The notes under the pieces are model-generated. The model was not told the origin of the DNA. It was given only the letters and a program-made list of their open reading frames with translations, and made no database searches. 64,000 bases of DNA from NCBI RefSeq assembly GCF_030406905.1, contig NZ_CP129137.1:2049001-2113000 (forward strand), in the 5' to 3' direction. The DNA is from Streptomyces sp. HUAS CB01. GTDB taxonomy: Bacteria; Actinomycetota; Actinomycetes; Streptomycetales; Streptomycetaceae. How positions within the stretch are numbered: the stretch's first letter is position 1; each line of letters opens with the position of its first letter. Both the position numbers and the translations under genes were made by a program. Shown in pieces: positions 44,858 through 53,325 of the stretch.

Positions 44858-46390
44858 ATGGCACGCACAACACGCAAACGCTCAACGCTGGCAAACCGGG
44901 CGATCGCCGCCTCGGCTGCCCTGATTCTGGGCGGGGGTGGGCTGATCGCGGTCAACGTCTACGCATCTGCGGGTGAGGGCAGCGGTCAGAGCCCCAACGG
45001 GACCCAGGCCGCCGGCCAGTCGGTGTCCACGATCGACTGCCCGGACGTCGGAAACGAACTGGGAGAGGTGCCGCAGCAGGAGCGCGGCAACGTCGACCGC
45101 GAACTCGCGACGCTGGACACCCAGATCACCACGGCGTACCAGCGGTTCGCCGACCTCAAGCAGCGGATCGAGAGCGACCGCCGGTACGGGCAGCAGCAGA
45201 TCCTCACGCCGCTGAAGAACGAGCGGACGGTGATCCTCCAGCGGATCGCCGCGCTCATCGAGCGCGGCAACGCCCCCAGGCCGCAGAACCTCGAGTCCAT
45301 GGCGCCGTGCACCCTGCGGGCCGACGACAACGACGGTCAGGACCAGGGCAACGACCAGGGTCAGAACGGCGGTCAGGAGCAGGACGGCGGCGACCAGGGC
45401 GACGGTCAGGACCAGGGCCAGGAGAACGGCGGCCAGGGCCAGGACGGCGGCGACCAGGACGACGGCAACGGCGGTCAGGCCGGCAACGGCCCGGAGCAGT
45501 CCGACTTCGTCGACATCCAGTCCGTCCAGCCGAACGTCAGCAAGCCCCGCAACCGGAGCGGCGCCTCCCGGGGCACGTTCACGACCAGCTGCGGTGTGAA
45601 CGAGAACGGCAAGTTCAACCCGGACAACGTCATCGTCGCGCCCGGTGTCGCCAACGGCGCCCACCACATGCACGACTACGTGGGCAACCAGGCCAACGAC
45701 GCCTTCGCCAGCGACGACGACCTCGCCAACGGCCAGACGACCTGTGCGAACCAGGGCGACAAGTCGACGTACTACTGGCCGGTGCTGCGGCTGCAGAACG
45801 GGCAGCAGGAGAACGACGCCAACGCGGACGGCGGCGGCAAGGACCAGAACGTCGGCGAGATCCAGACGCCGTCGCAGGTCACGCTGAACTTCGTCGGCAA
45901 CCCGCGGTCCAAGGTGACGGCGATGCCGCGGTTCCTGCGGATCATCACCGGCGACGCCAAGGCGTTCGTCAACGGTGACGCCAACGCGAACGCGTCGTGG
46001 AGCTGCACCGGCTTCGAGGACCGTCAGCTGAAGGACAAGTACCCGATCTGCCCCGAGGGCAGCCAGGTCGTGCGGACGTTCAAGTTCCAGAGCTGCTGGG
46101 ACGGCCAGAACACCGACAGCGCCAACCACCGCACCCACGTCGCCTTCGCGCAGGCCAACGGCGCCTGCCCCAACGGCTTCCGCGCCATCCCGCAGCTCGT
46201 GCAGCGCATCGTCTACGACGTGCCGCCGCCGGTCTTCGACGGGGCCAACCCGAGCGTCTTCGCGGTCGACTCCTTCCCGGAGCAGCTGCACAAGCCCGTC
46301 ACCGACCACGGCGACTTCATCAACGTCTTCGACCAGAGGCTGATGAACAAGGTGGTCAACTGCATCAACACCGGACGCAAGTGCCGCTGA
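44858..46390 (+). CDS. DUF1996 secreted protein
   Basis: 510 residues. It has a basic N-terminus ([15 protein letters not shown]), a hydrophobic signal or anchor ([17 protein letters not shown]), a helical region with possible coiled coil (about 75-135), then a Gln/Gly/Asp-rich low-complexity linker (about 150-220). The DUF1996 domain follows ([55 protein letters not shown]). DUF1996 proteins are extracellular in fungi and actinobacteria; function is not established. Even Cys content suggests disulfides. The ATG at 44858 is used. The gene stands alone between hairpins. Confidence 0.85.
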   Translation: MARTTRKRSTLANRAIAASAALILGGGGLIAVNVYASAGEGSGQSPNGTQAAGQSVSTIDCPDVGNELGEVPQQERGNVDRELATLDTQITTAYQRFADLKQRIESDRRYGQQQILTPLKNERTVILQRIAALIERGNAPRPQNLESMAPCTLRADDNDGQDQGNDQGQNGGQEQDGGDQGDGQDQGQENGGQGQDGGDQDDGNGGQAGNGPEQSDFVDIQSVQPNVSKPRNRSGASRGTFTTSCGVNENGKFNPDNVIVAPGVANGAHHMHDYVGNQANDAFASDDDLANGQTTCANQGDKSTYYWPVLRLQNGQQENDANADGGGKDQNVGEIQTPSQVTLNFVGNPRSKVTAMPRFLRIITGDAKAFVNGDANANASWSCTGFEDRQLKDKYPICPEGSQVVRTFKFQSCWDGQNTDSANHRTHVAFAQANGACPNGFRAIPQLVQRIVYDVPPPVFDGANPSVFAVDSFPEQLHKPVTDHGDFINVFDQRLMNKVVNCINTGRKCR

Positions 46391-46403
46391 CGCTCTCCGA
46401 GCC

Positions 46404-46449
46404 GGCGCCGATCCCCGGGCTCCCCGCCTGAGTCCCGGGGTTCGGCGCC
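46404..46449. terminator. Bidirectional hairpin between convergent genes
   Basis: GGCGCCGA-T-CCCCGGG (46404-46419) pairs with CCCGGGG-T-TCGGCGCC (46434-46449), with one mismatch. Confidence 0.75.
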
Positions 46450-46496
46450 ACCTTCCGCCGAACCCCTCCCTCCCCCCCCGATCCTGCGCGGCCTGC

Positions 46497-46967
46497 TCAG
46501 TGATGGCCGGAGTGCTCGTCCTCGTTCCCCCCACTGCCGGCACTGCTCCCCGAGTGCCCGCCATGCGAGGCACCGCTCTCCACGGTCCCACCGAGCCGGC
46601 CGCGCAGTGCTGTCACGACCTTCTCGTCGCCCACGGCGACCCACTTCCTGCCGACGAGGTACGAGCCGCCGTAGTCGTTGGCCTCGTTGATCCACTCGCG
46701 CTGGCCGCGGTCGGTGGCGAAGGTGGCGAGGACGTACTTGCCGTCCTTCGTCGCGCAGTTCGCCTGCCGCAGCTCCTTCGCGTCCGTCTGGATGTTCGGC
46801 TTGCACTCGGCCTGCTTCGCCAGCTGCTCGAGGCTCCCCGTCGCCGTCTTCGGCACGTCGGCGGCCTCGTCCGCGTCCCCGCCGCAGGCGGTGAGGGCCA
46901 TGGCGGCCGTCAGTGCCAGCGCGGCCAGGGCCTTCGGGGTGGTGCTTCGAGCTCGTTGCGTACTCAT
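46497..46967 (-). CDS. Small lipoprotein with His-rich tail
   Basis: 156 residues. The signal ends in the lipobox LTACGG (Cys near 28), so it is lipid-anchored outside the membrane. The mature domain has two Cys (ECKPN and ANCATKDG) likely to pair, and strands such as GKYVLATF. The C-terminus is Gly/Ser/His-rich (HGGHSG, EDEHSGHH) and could bind metal. The ATG at 46967 is used. I know no function. It is divergent from the phosphatase gene. Confidence 0.75.
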   Translation of the reverse strand: MSTQRARSTTPKALAALALTAAMALTACGGDADEAADVPKTATGSLEQLAKQAECKPNIQTDAKELRQANCATKDGKYVLATFATDRGQREWINEANDYGGSYLVGRKWVAVGDEKVVTALRGRLGGTVESGASHGGHSGSSAGSGGNEDEHSGHH

Positions 46968-47067
46968 CGGGCCATCGTGCCCGGTCGGCGCCCCGGTGTG
47001 CAGAGGAACGGGGAGTAACGTGCCGCACGTCGCACCAGCCCCACGTGCACCATGGAGAGCCGCCGCC

Positions 47068-47880
47068 ATGCCCGCGATCCCCGCCACCACCGTCGCCAAT
47101 CTGCGCGACCTCGGCCCGACCCCGCTCGCGGACGGACGCGTCGTACGCCCCGGGCTGCTGCTGCGGTCCGGGCAGCTCGACCGGATGGACGCCACGGCGG
47201 ACCCGGCGGTCGCGGCCCTGGGCATCACGACCGTGTTCGACTTCCGGACGGAAGGGGAGCGCCGCGCGCGGCCCGACCGTCTTCCGCCGGGCACCCGGGT
47301 GCTGGCGGCCGATGTGCTGGCGGACTTCCTGGCGTCCGGAACGGTGCCCGGGGCCGCACGGCTGAGGGAGGTGCTCGGCGATCCGGCGGCGGCCGAACGG
47401 GAGCTGGGTGGGGGCCGGGCGCACGCGCTGTTCGCCGACACCTACCGCGCGTTCGTCTCCACGGAGTCCGCCCGGCGCGGCTACGGGGCGTTCCTGCAGG
47501 CCCTGGCCGAGCCGGACGCCGGGACCGTGCTGTTCCACTGCACGGCGGGCAAGGACCGCACCGGCTGGGCCGCGGCCGTCGTGCTGGGCCTGCTCGGGGC
47601 GGACGAGGACACCGTCGAGGCGGAGTACCTGTCCGTGAACCCGGCGGTGCGCCAGGCTTTCGCACCGCTCGTGGAGGGTTTCACCGCCCAGGGCGGCGAC
47701 CCGGAGATCGCGCTCACCCTCGTCGGGGTGACACCGGACTACCTGGCCGCGGCCCGGTCCGAGATGACCAGGCACTACGGCTCGCTGGAGCGGTACGTGA
47801 GGGACGGGCTCGGAGTGGGCGACGCGACGGTGGCACGCATCCGCGCCCGTCTCACCGGTCCGGCCGACAAAGACTGGTGA
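47068..47880 (+). CDS. Tyrosine-protein phosphatase (DSP-like)
   Basis: 270 residues. The active site is HCTAGKDRTG (Cys-x5-Arg, about 158-167). The N-terminal NLRDLGPTPLADGRVVRPGL is characteristic of the PtpB/SIW14-like bacterial tyrosine phosphatases. A conserved YLSVNPAVR-type segment and a C-terminal helical domain follow. It probably dephosphorylates phosphotyrosine or phosphoinositide-like substrates. The ATG at 47068 has GGAGAG upstream; longer frames are shadows. The next gene begins 30 bp after the stop. Confidence 0.87.
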   Translation: MPAIPATTVANLRDLGPTPLADGRVVRPGLLLRSGQLDRMDATADPAVAALGITTVFDFRTEGERRARPDRLPPGTRVLAADVLADFLASGTVPGAARLREVLGDPAAAERELGGGRAHALFADTYRAFVSTESARRGYGAFLQALAEPDAGTVLFHCTAGKDRTGWAAAVVLGLLGADEDTVEAEYLSVNPAVRQAFAPLVEGFTAQGGDPEIALTLVGVTPDYLAAARSEMTRHYGSLERYVRDGLGVGDATVARIRARLTGPADKDW

Positions 47881-47910
47881 CTATCGCAGTATTCGCTCGT
47901 TCTGCTGAAG

Positions 47911-49857
47911 GTGAGCACCCAGGAACTCGCCCCCGCCGCCGTCGACGTGGAGCAGGCCGAGGCCGCGCTCGTGGAGCACTATCCGCGTCTGGTGCGGATC
48001 GCCTACCTCGTCCTGCCGCCCTCCCTCGGCCGCAACCGCCGTGTGCTGACGGCCCACTGGATCGTGCAGCGCTCCCTGCCGCGCGGCCGCGCCGCCCGGC
48101 TTCCCGAGGCCGGTGAGGCACGGGTCCCGGCCCCGCGCGGAACGGCCGCGCCGGGGTACGCGTACGTTCGCGGTCGGGTGCTGCGGCAGGCGCTGGACGC
48201 GGGTCTTCCGCTGCGGCGGCGGGCCTGGCCGAAGCGTGTGCAGTTCCCTCCGCTGCTGCCCCAGGTGTGGGGGCTGCGGCTGTTCCCCCGCTCCGGCGGC
48301 GCGGACGAACTCGCCCTGGACCAGCGGCTGTCCGCGCTGTCCGGGGCAGCCCGTGCCGCGTACGTGCTGCGCGCCCTGGAGGGGATGCCGGACGCCGCGG
48401 TACGGCAGGTCCTGACCGGCGCCGGGGTCGCGGACCCGCACGCGGCGCTCGCGGCGGCGGACGGGCTCCGCACCCCGATGGGCAGGAGCGCGGTCGCGCT
48501 GCTCGGCTCCCCGGAGTTCGACCCCTGCTCCCTGCAGGCCCGGCCGACGGATCTGATGCGCCGCCGCCGGCACGCCAAGGCGGCGCTCGCGGCGGCCGCC
48601 GCCGTACTGGTGTCCGGCACTCTGCTGGGCCTGCCCGGGCAGGGCTGGGCGCCGGCGGAGGCGGCCGCCCCGCTCTACGCGCGCCACCCGGCGTCCGAGG
48701 CGGCTCTGGACCCGGCGCGGCTGCAGCGGATCGCCCCGCTGGCCTGGCGGAGTTCCAGCCGCACCGACTTCTCCGTGTGGCCCGCCCGCGGTGCGCTGAC
48801 CGGGGACCACGCGCTGCTGCGCCGGGCGCTGGCCGTCTGGGCGCGGCCCGGTGCGACGGTGCAGGTGTCCGCCACGCCCGGCACCCCGCCGGGGCCGCCG
48901 ATGGGCGCTCCGCAGCTGCTGTTCGCCGGCGAGGTGGGCCGGGCCCGTGTGGTGCTGTTCCACGACGGGCTGCGCGTCGTGCGGTACGCGGAGCCGGACG
49001 AGGGCACGACCGGCGGCCCGGCGCTGGACCTCGCGCGGACCGACTCGGCCGACGCGGCCACCGCGGGGGCGCTGCTCGTCGGCCGCGGTCGCGGGGAGGT
49101 CCGCTATCTGACGGCCCCCTGGGTGCACGCGGCCTCGGCGCGGGACCTGCTCGGCCCGGACGCGGGGGCGCGGGCGCTGCGGCGGGACGCGCACGGGGTG
49201 ACGGAGGCGCTGCCGAGCCCGGCCGAGGCCTCCGAGTGCCGGTCGTGGCATGCGCTGGAGCTGGCCGGGGGTGGCGCACGACGACTGGTCACGGATCTCG
49301 GCGAGATCGTCCCGGCCCGGCTGACCTGGGGCCCGCCGCTGTCCGCCGGGGACGTCCCGGACGCACCGGAGGAGGCCCGTACCGCCTGGGCGCGCACCGC
49401 CTGTCTGCTGCCGACGATGCGCTCGAACGGGGTGCGGGAGGTCAACGCGTGGCGGTACACGCGCCAGTTGCTGCCCGAGGGCAACGGCAGGGCCGCGTGG
49501 CTGTGCACCCGCGCCGAGACCTGGCGCGGCACGGGCGGCCGGGTGCTCGCCCAGTTCCAGCCGCCGTCGTCGGGCCCGGCGGCCGGGTCGCCGGGCGTGG
49601 TGGTGGCCCGTTCCGAGGTGTCGCCCGCGTGCGGACCGCGGGATCCGCGGGTACTGGCGGGCGTGTTGTGGAAGTCCCGCACGGGGCAGTGGTACGTGCT
49701 GGCGGCGGGCAGTGAGGACGTCACCTCCGTGCGCGCCTCCGGCGGGGTCACGGGCGGCGCGGAAGGCAACCACCTCGTCGTGCCGGCGCGCCAGGGGGTG
49801 CGGGTGGAGCTCGACGGACGTCTCACGGACGGCACCCGGGTCCCCGCCCTGCGCTGA
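47911..49857 (+). CDS. Predicted membrane protein with degenerate sigma-like N-terminus
   Basis: 648 residues. The first 190 residues look like a degenerate ECF sigma factor: AEAALVEHYPRLVRIAYLVL resembles region 2, and LSALSGAARAAYVLRALEGM resembles the region 4 lead-in. One membrane segment follows at about 222-243 (AALAAAAAVLVSGTLLGL). The remaining 400 residues would be extracytoplasmic, with scattered Trp and Cys (DPCSLQ, ECRSWHALEL, TACLLP, WLCTRAE). The GTG at 47911 is used, with a weak ribosome binding site. It is probably co-transcribed with the phosphatase. Function is unknown, and the sigma resemblance is inference. Confidence 0.7.
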   Translation: MSTQELAPAAVDVEQAEAALVEHYPRLVRIAYLVLPPSLGRNRRVLTAHWIVQRSLPRGRAARLPEAGEARVPAPRGTAAPGYAYVRGRVLRQALDAGLPLRRRAWPKRVQFPPLLPQVWGLRLFPRSGGADELALDQRLSALSGAARAAYVLRALEGMPDAAVRQVLTGAGVADPHAALAAADGLRTPMGRSAVALLGSPEFDPCSLQARPTDLMRRRRHAKAALAAAAAVLVSGTLLGLPGQGWAPAEAAAPLYARHPASEAALDPARLQRIAPLAWRSSSRTDFSVWPARGALTGDHALLRRALAVWARPGATVQVSATPGTPPGPPMGAPQLLFAGEVGRARVVLFHDGLRVVRYAEPDEGTTGGPALDLARTDSADAATAGALLVGRGRGEVRYLTAPWVHAASARDLLGPDAGARALRRDAHGVTEALPSPAEASECRSWHALELAGGGARRLVTDLGEIVPARLTWGPPLSAGDVPDAPEEARTAWARTACLLPTMRSNGVREVNAWRYTRQLLPEGNGRAAWLCTRAETWRGTGGRVLAQFQPPSSGPAAGSPGVVVARSEVSPACGPRDPRVLAGVLWKSRTGQWYVLAAGSEDVTSVRASGGVTGGAEGNHLVVPARQGVRVELDGRLTDGTRVPALR

Positions 49858-50000
49858 GCGGTGCCGGGGACGCACCCTGTCGCTCGCGCTTCCGCGGCCT
49901 CCGGGGTCTGTCCCGACCCGGCCCGGCGGGGGGTCCTTCCGGGCCGATTCCTTGCCGCACAACCCTGTTGCGGCGGCGTACCCGTCAGTACATTGACAAC

Positions 50001-50906
50001 ATGTCTAATACGCAGCCGGTCACGGTGGCGTCGGAACACACGGCGCTCAAAGCCCGCAAGGTCGCCTTCGCCTGGGAGGACACGCCCCTCCACTGGGTCC
50101 CTGGCGACCCCTTCACCACCCACACCATCAATGTGCTGCACCTGCTGCTCCCCGCCGGCGAACGCTGGTTCGTGCACGTCTACAAGCAGGTGCTGCCGCA
50201 CATCCGCGACGACAGGCTGCGCGAGGACGTCATCGGCTTCATCGGCCAGGAGGCGGTGCACTCCCAGGCCCATGACGACGTACTGCCGCACCTCAGGGCG
50301 CTCGGACTCGACCCGACCCCGTACACCGCCCAGGTCGACTGGTTCTTCGAGAAGCTGCTCGGCGACCGGACGCTGCCGCCGGGGAAGGCGCGCAGCTGGT
50401 GGCTGAAGGAACGGGTCGCACTGATCGCCGCGATCGAGCACTACACGGCGTTCCTCGGCGACTGGGTGCTCGGGGCCGAGGAGCTCGACCGGCGCGGCGC
50501 CGACCCGGTGATGCTCGATCTGCTGCGCTGGCACGGCGCGGAGGAGGTCGAGCACCGCTCGGTGGCCTTCGACCTCTTCATGCACGTCGACGGCAGCTAC
50601 CGCCGCCGGGTGCGGACCTGGGCCGCGGCCTTCTCCGCCCTCGTCTTCCTCTGGCAACGCGGCATCCGCTTCTTCATGGAGAACGACCCCGCACTGCTCG
50701 ACCGCAGGGCGAGCTTCCGCGACTTCTACGACGGCGGCAGGCGGGGCGTCCTGCCCTCCACCCCCGCGATGCTGCGCTCGATCCCGCGCTACCTCAGCCG
50801 TACGTACCACCCGAGCCAGGAGGGCAGCACCGCGCAGGCGCTCGCCTACCTCGCCTCCTCCCCCGGCGCCAACGGCCTGCCCCACGGCCCGGACGGGGGC
50901 CGCTGA
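50001..50906 (+). CDS. Ferritin-like di-iron protein (PF10118, formerly 'metal-dependent hydrolase')
   Basis: 301 residues. Candidate di-iron ligands follow a ferritin-like pattern: Glu54, Glu84-x-x-His87 in GQEAVHSQAH, Glu146 in AAIEHYTAF, and Glu182-x-x-His185 in EEVEHRS. Long helices fit. The family is often called a metal-dependent hydrolase, but the motif and the adjacent reductase suggest an oxygenase or desaturase-type reaction. The ATG at 50001 lacks a ribosome binding site and a TACATT -10-like box ends 8 nt before it, so the message may be leaderless. The reductase gene begins 1 nt after the stop. Confidence 0.8.
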   Translation: MSNTQPVTVASEHTALKARKVAFAWEDTPLHWVPGDPFTTHTINVLHLLLPAGERWFVHVYKQVLPHIRDDRLREDVIGFIGQEAVHSQAHDDVLPHLRALGLDPTPYTAQVDWFFEKLLGDRTLPPGKARSWWLKERVALIAAIEHYTAFLGDWVLGAEELDRRGADPVMLDLLRWHGAEEVEHRSVAFDLFMHVDGSYRRRVRTWAAAFSALVFLWQRGIRFFMENDPALLDRRASFRDFYDGGRRGVLPSTPAMLRSIPRYLSRTYHPSQEGSTAQALAYLASSPGANGLPHGPDGGR

Positions 50907-50907
50907 C

Positions 50908-51975
50908 GTGCCCCGTCCGCTGACCGTGGCCCTCGTCGCCGGCGGCGCCCTGCTCGCCCGGCGGGCCCTGCGGCGCCGCATCGGGGCCTCCCCGCTGTGG
51001 CCGATGCCCGCGCTGGAGGAGCCGATCTCGGGCCGGCGCCGCGAGGCCCGCCGGTCCGCCTCGTACCGCGTGCTGGTCACCGAACGCACCGAGCCCGCCG
51101 AGGGCGTGGTCCGGCTCCGTCTGGAGGGAGCGGATCTGCCGCCCTGGGAGCCGGGGGCGCACATCGACGTCGTCCTGCCCTCCGGCGCCGTACGGCAGTA
51201 CTCGCTGTGCGGGGACCCGGGCGACGGCGGCGCGTACACCATCGCCACCAGGGTGCTGGAGGACGGCCGCGGTGGTTCACGCGAGGTGCGTGAACAGCTG
51301 CACGAGGGAACGGAGATCGAGATCCGGGGCCCGCGCAACCGCTTCCCGCTGGTCGACGCGCCCTCGTACGTCTTCGTCGCAGGAGGCATCGGCATCACGC
51401 CCGTCCTGCCGATGGTGCGGGCCGCGGAGCGTGCGGGCGCCCACTGGCGGCTGCTGTACTGCGGGCGCAGCCGGGCCTCGATGCCGTTCCTCGACGAGCT
51501 GGAGAGGACGGCGGGCGGGGCCGGCGGACGGGTGACGGTCGTCGCCGAGGACGAGTCGGGGCGGCCCGGACTGGCGTTCCTCGACGGACTGCCGGCGGAG
51601 ACGGCCGTGTACTGCTGTGGACCCGAGAGTCTGATGGACGCGGTCGCCGGTGCGCTGGGCGAGGGCCGCGAGCCGCATCTGGAGCGGTTCACCGCCCCGG
51701 CGGCGGTGCCCGGCGGGGCGTTCGCGCTGGAACTGCGCCGCTCCGGCCGGGTGCTGACCGTCCCGGCCGACCGCTCGGTGCTCGCCGTCGTACGGGACGA
51801 ACTGCCGAACGTCTCCTACTCCTGTACGCAGGGGTTCTGCGGCACCTGCCGACAACGGGTCGTCGAGGGCGAGGTCGACCACCGCGACGAGCTGCTCACG
51901 GACGCCGAGCGCGAGGACTCGATGCTGATCTGCGTCTCGCGCTGCCGCGGCGACCGGCTCGTCCTTGACCTGTAG
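50908..51975 (+). CDS. Phthalate-dioxygenase-reductase-type flavoprotein with 2Fe-2S domain
   Basis: 355 residues. An N-terminal hydrophobic segment (TVALVAGGALLARRAL) is followed by a flavin domain with RQYSLCGDP. The NAD(P) domain has GGIGITPVLPM and YCCGPESLMDAV. The C-terminal plant-type [2Fe-2S] domain is SCTQGFCGTCRQRVVEG with the fourth Cys in MLICVSRC. The order flavin-NAD-FeS is that of the VanB/PDR family. It is the obvious electron donor for the adjacent di-iron protein, with which it is coupled (1-nt gap). The GTG at 50908 is used. Confidence 0.9.
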   Translation: MPRPLTVALVAGGALLARRALRRRIGASPLWPMPALEEPISGRRREARRSASYRVLVTERTEPAEGVVRLRLEGADLPPWEPGAHIDVVLPSGAVRQYSLCGDPGDGGAYTIATRVLEDGRGGSREVREQLHEGTEIEIRGPRNRFPLVDAPSYVFVAGGIGITPVLPMVRAAERAGAHWRLLYCGRSRASMPFLDELERTAGGAGGRVTVVAEDESGRPGLAFLDGLPAETAVYCCGPESLMDAVAGALGEGREPHLERFTAPAAVPGGAFALELRRSGRVLTVPADRSVLAVVRDELPNVSYSCTQGFCGTCRQRVVEGEVDHRDELLTDAEREDSMLICVSRCRGDRLVLDL

Positions 51976-51993
51976 CGGGCCTCGCCGAACCGC

Positions 51994-52494
51994 TCAGGGC
52001 AGCAGCAGCCAGTCCGCCGCCAGGGCCGCCGCCAGGCCCGCGCCCAGCAGATACGTCCCCAGCCGGGTGCGGCCGTGGCGGCTCAGCTCGATGACGATCC
52101 CGCACAGGATCATGGCCAGTCCGTACACCCCGACCACGAGGACCGACGTGCGGCTGGCCAGCCGTACCGCCAGGACCGCGCCCAGCGCCACGAGCACGAC
52201 GGACGCCGCGGCGATCCGGAGCGTCCGGGCCTGGCGAGGGGTCATGCCCTCCGGCTCCGGTGCGTCCGGGTCCGCGTCCGCGTCCCCGGGCGCACCCGCA
52301 GGTGCCGACGCGTCCACGGGCGCACCCGCGGGTGCCGACGCGTCCACGGGCGCAACCGCAGGTGCCGACACGTCCACGGGCGCAACCGCGGGCGCCGACA
52401 CGTCCACGGGCGCAACCGCGGGCGCCGACGCGTCCACGGGCGCAACCGCAGGTGCCGGCGCGTCGGCAGGTGTCTCCTGGTCAGAAGCGGTCAT
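51994..52494 (-). CDS. Membrane protein with tandem-repeat Ala/Pro/Val N-terminus
   Basis: 166 residues starting MTASDQETPADA at 52494. The N-terminal half consists of about six 10-residue repeats of the type APVDASAPAV or APVDVSAPAV. The C-terminal half has three membrane segments (LRIAAASVVLVALGAVLAV, VLVVGVYGLAMILCGIVI, LGTYLLGAGLAAALAADW) and resembles DUF3017. The repeat part is probably cytoplasmic and disordered. Function is unknown. It is convergent with the reductase gene and divergent from the TetR gene. Confidence 0.72.
   Translation of the reverse strand: MTASDQETPADAPAPAVAPVDASAPAVAPVDVSAPAVAPVDVSAPAVAPVDASAPAGAPVDASAPAGAPGDADADPDAPEPEGMTPRQARTLRIAAASVVLVALGAVLAVRLASRTSVLVVGVYGLAMILCGIVIELSRHGRTRLGTYLLGAGLAAALAADWLLLP
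52291..52470. repeat. 30-bp coding tandem repeat, six units
   Basis: Six consecutive 30-bp units (core GCCGACGCGTCCACGGGCGC) encode the decapeptide repeats of the membrane protein. The units differ at a few positions. Being a multiple of three, copy-number change keeps the frame. Confidence 0.85.
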
Positions 52495-52557
52495 GTTCCC
52501 GGAGCGTACCCGCCGAGCGGCGGCCGGCGTCCGACGCCCGGCCGTTAGGCTGTTCGC

Positions 52558-53295
52558 ATGACGACCGGGGTTCGCCGCAGGATGGGCGTCGAAGAGCGCA
52601 GGCAGCAGCTGATCGGGGTGGCGCTGGAACTGTTCAGCCACCGCTCCCCCGACGAGGTGTCGATCGACGAGATCGCCGCCGCCGCGGGTATCTCGCGCCC
52701 GCTCGTCTACCACTACTTCCCCGGCAAGCAGAGTCTGTACGAGGCGGCGTTGCGGCGGGCGGCGGAAGACCTCGCGAACCGCTTCACGGAGCGGCACGAG
52801 GGCCCGCTCGGCGGACGGCTGCTGAGGGTGATGCGCCGGTTCTTCGACTTCGTCGACGAGCACGGGCCGGGCTTCTCGGCGCTGATGCGGGGCGGTCCCG
52901 CGGCCGGCATCGGCACCACCAGCGCGGTGATCGACGGGGTCCGTCAGGCGGCCTACGAGCAGATCATGGCCCACCTCGGCGTCACGGACCCGGCGCCGCG
53001 GCTGCGGCTGGTGGTCCGGTCCTGGGTGTCCCTGGCCGAGTCCACGGCGCTGATCTGGCTGGACGGGCGGGACGTGCCGCGCGCGGAGCTGGAGCTCCAA
53101 CTGGTCCACGACTTCGCGGCGCTGGTGGCGGTGCCCGCGGCGTACGACCCGGACATGGCGGCCGTGCTGATGCGCATCATGCGGGACGAGCCGGCCGACG
53201 GCCCCTTCGGGGAGCTCGTCGGCCGGCTCGTGGACCTCGTGCCGCGGGCGCCGTCGCCGGCGCCCGCGACCCGGGTTCCGCAGCAGCGCGCCTGA
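52558..53295 (+). CDS. TetR-family transcriptional regulator
   Basis: 245 residues. The helix-turn-helix is SIDEIAAAAGISRPLVYHYF (about 40-59), directly followed by PGKQSLYEAAL. The C-terminal ligand domain is long and complete. The ATG at 52558 is used. It is divergent from the repeat-containing membrane protein (63-bp gap), which is its most likely target, and it lies near the di-iron/reductase pair. The ligand is unknown. Confidence 0.87.
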   Translation: MTTGVRRRMGVEERRQQLIGVALELFSHRSPDEVSIDEIAAAAGISRPLVYHYFPGKQSLYEAALRRAAEDLANRFTERHEGPLGGRLLRVMRRFFDFVDEHGPGFSALMRGGPAAGIGTTSAVIDGVRQAAYEQIMAHLGVTDPAPRLRLVVRSWVSLAESTALIWLDGRDVPRAELELQLVHDFAALVAVPAAYDPDMAAVLMRIMRDEPADGPFGELVGRLVDLVPRAPSPAPATRVPQQRA

Positions 53296-53325
53296 GCCCG
53301 GAGGGCCCCGGCGCGCCGCCGTGCG

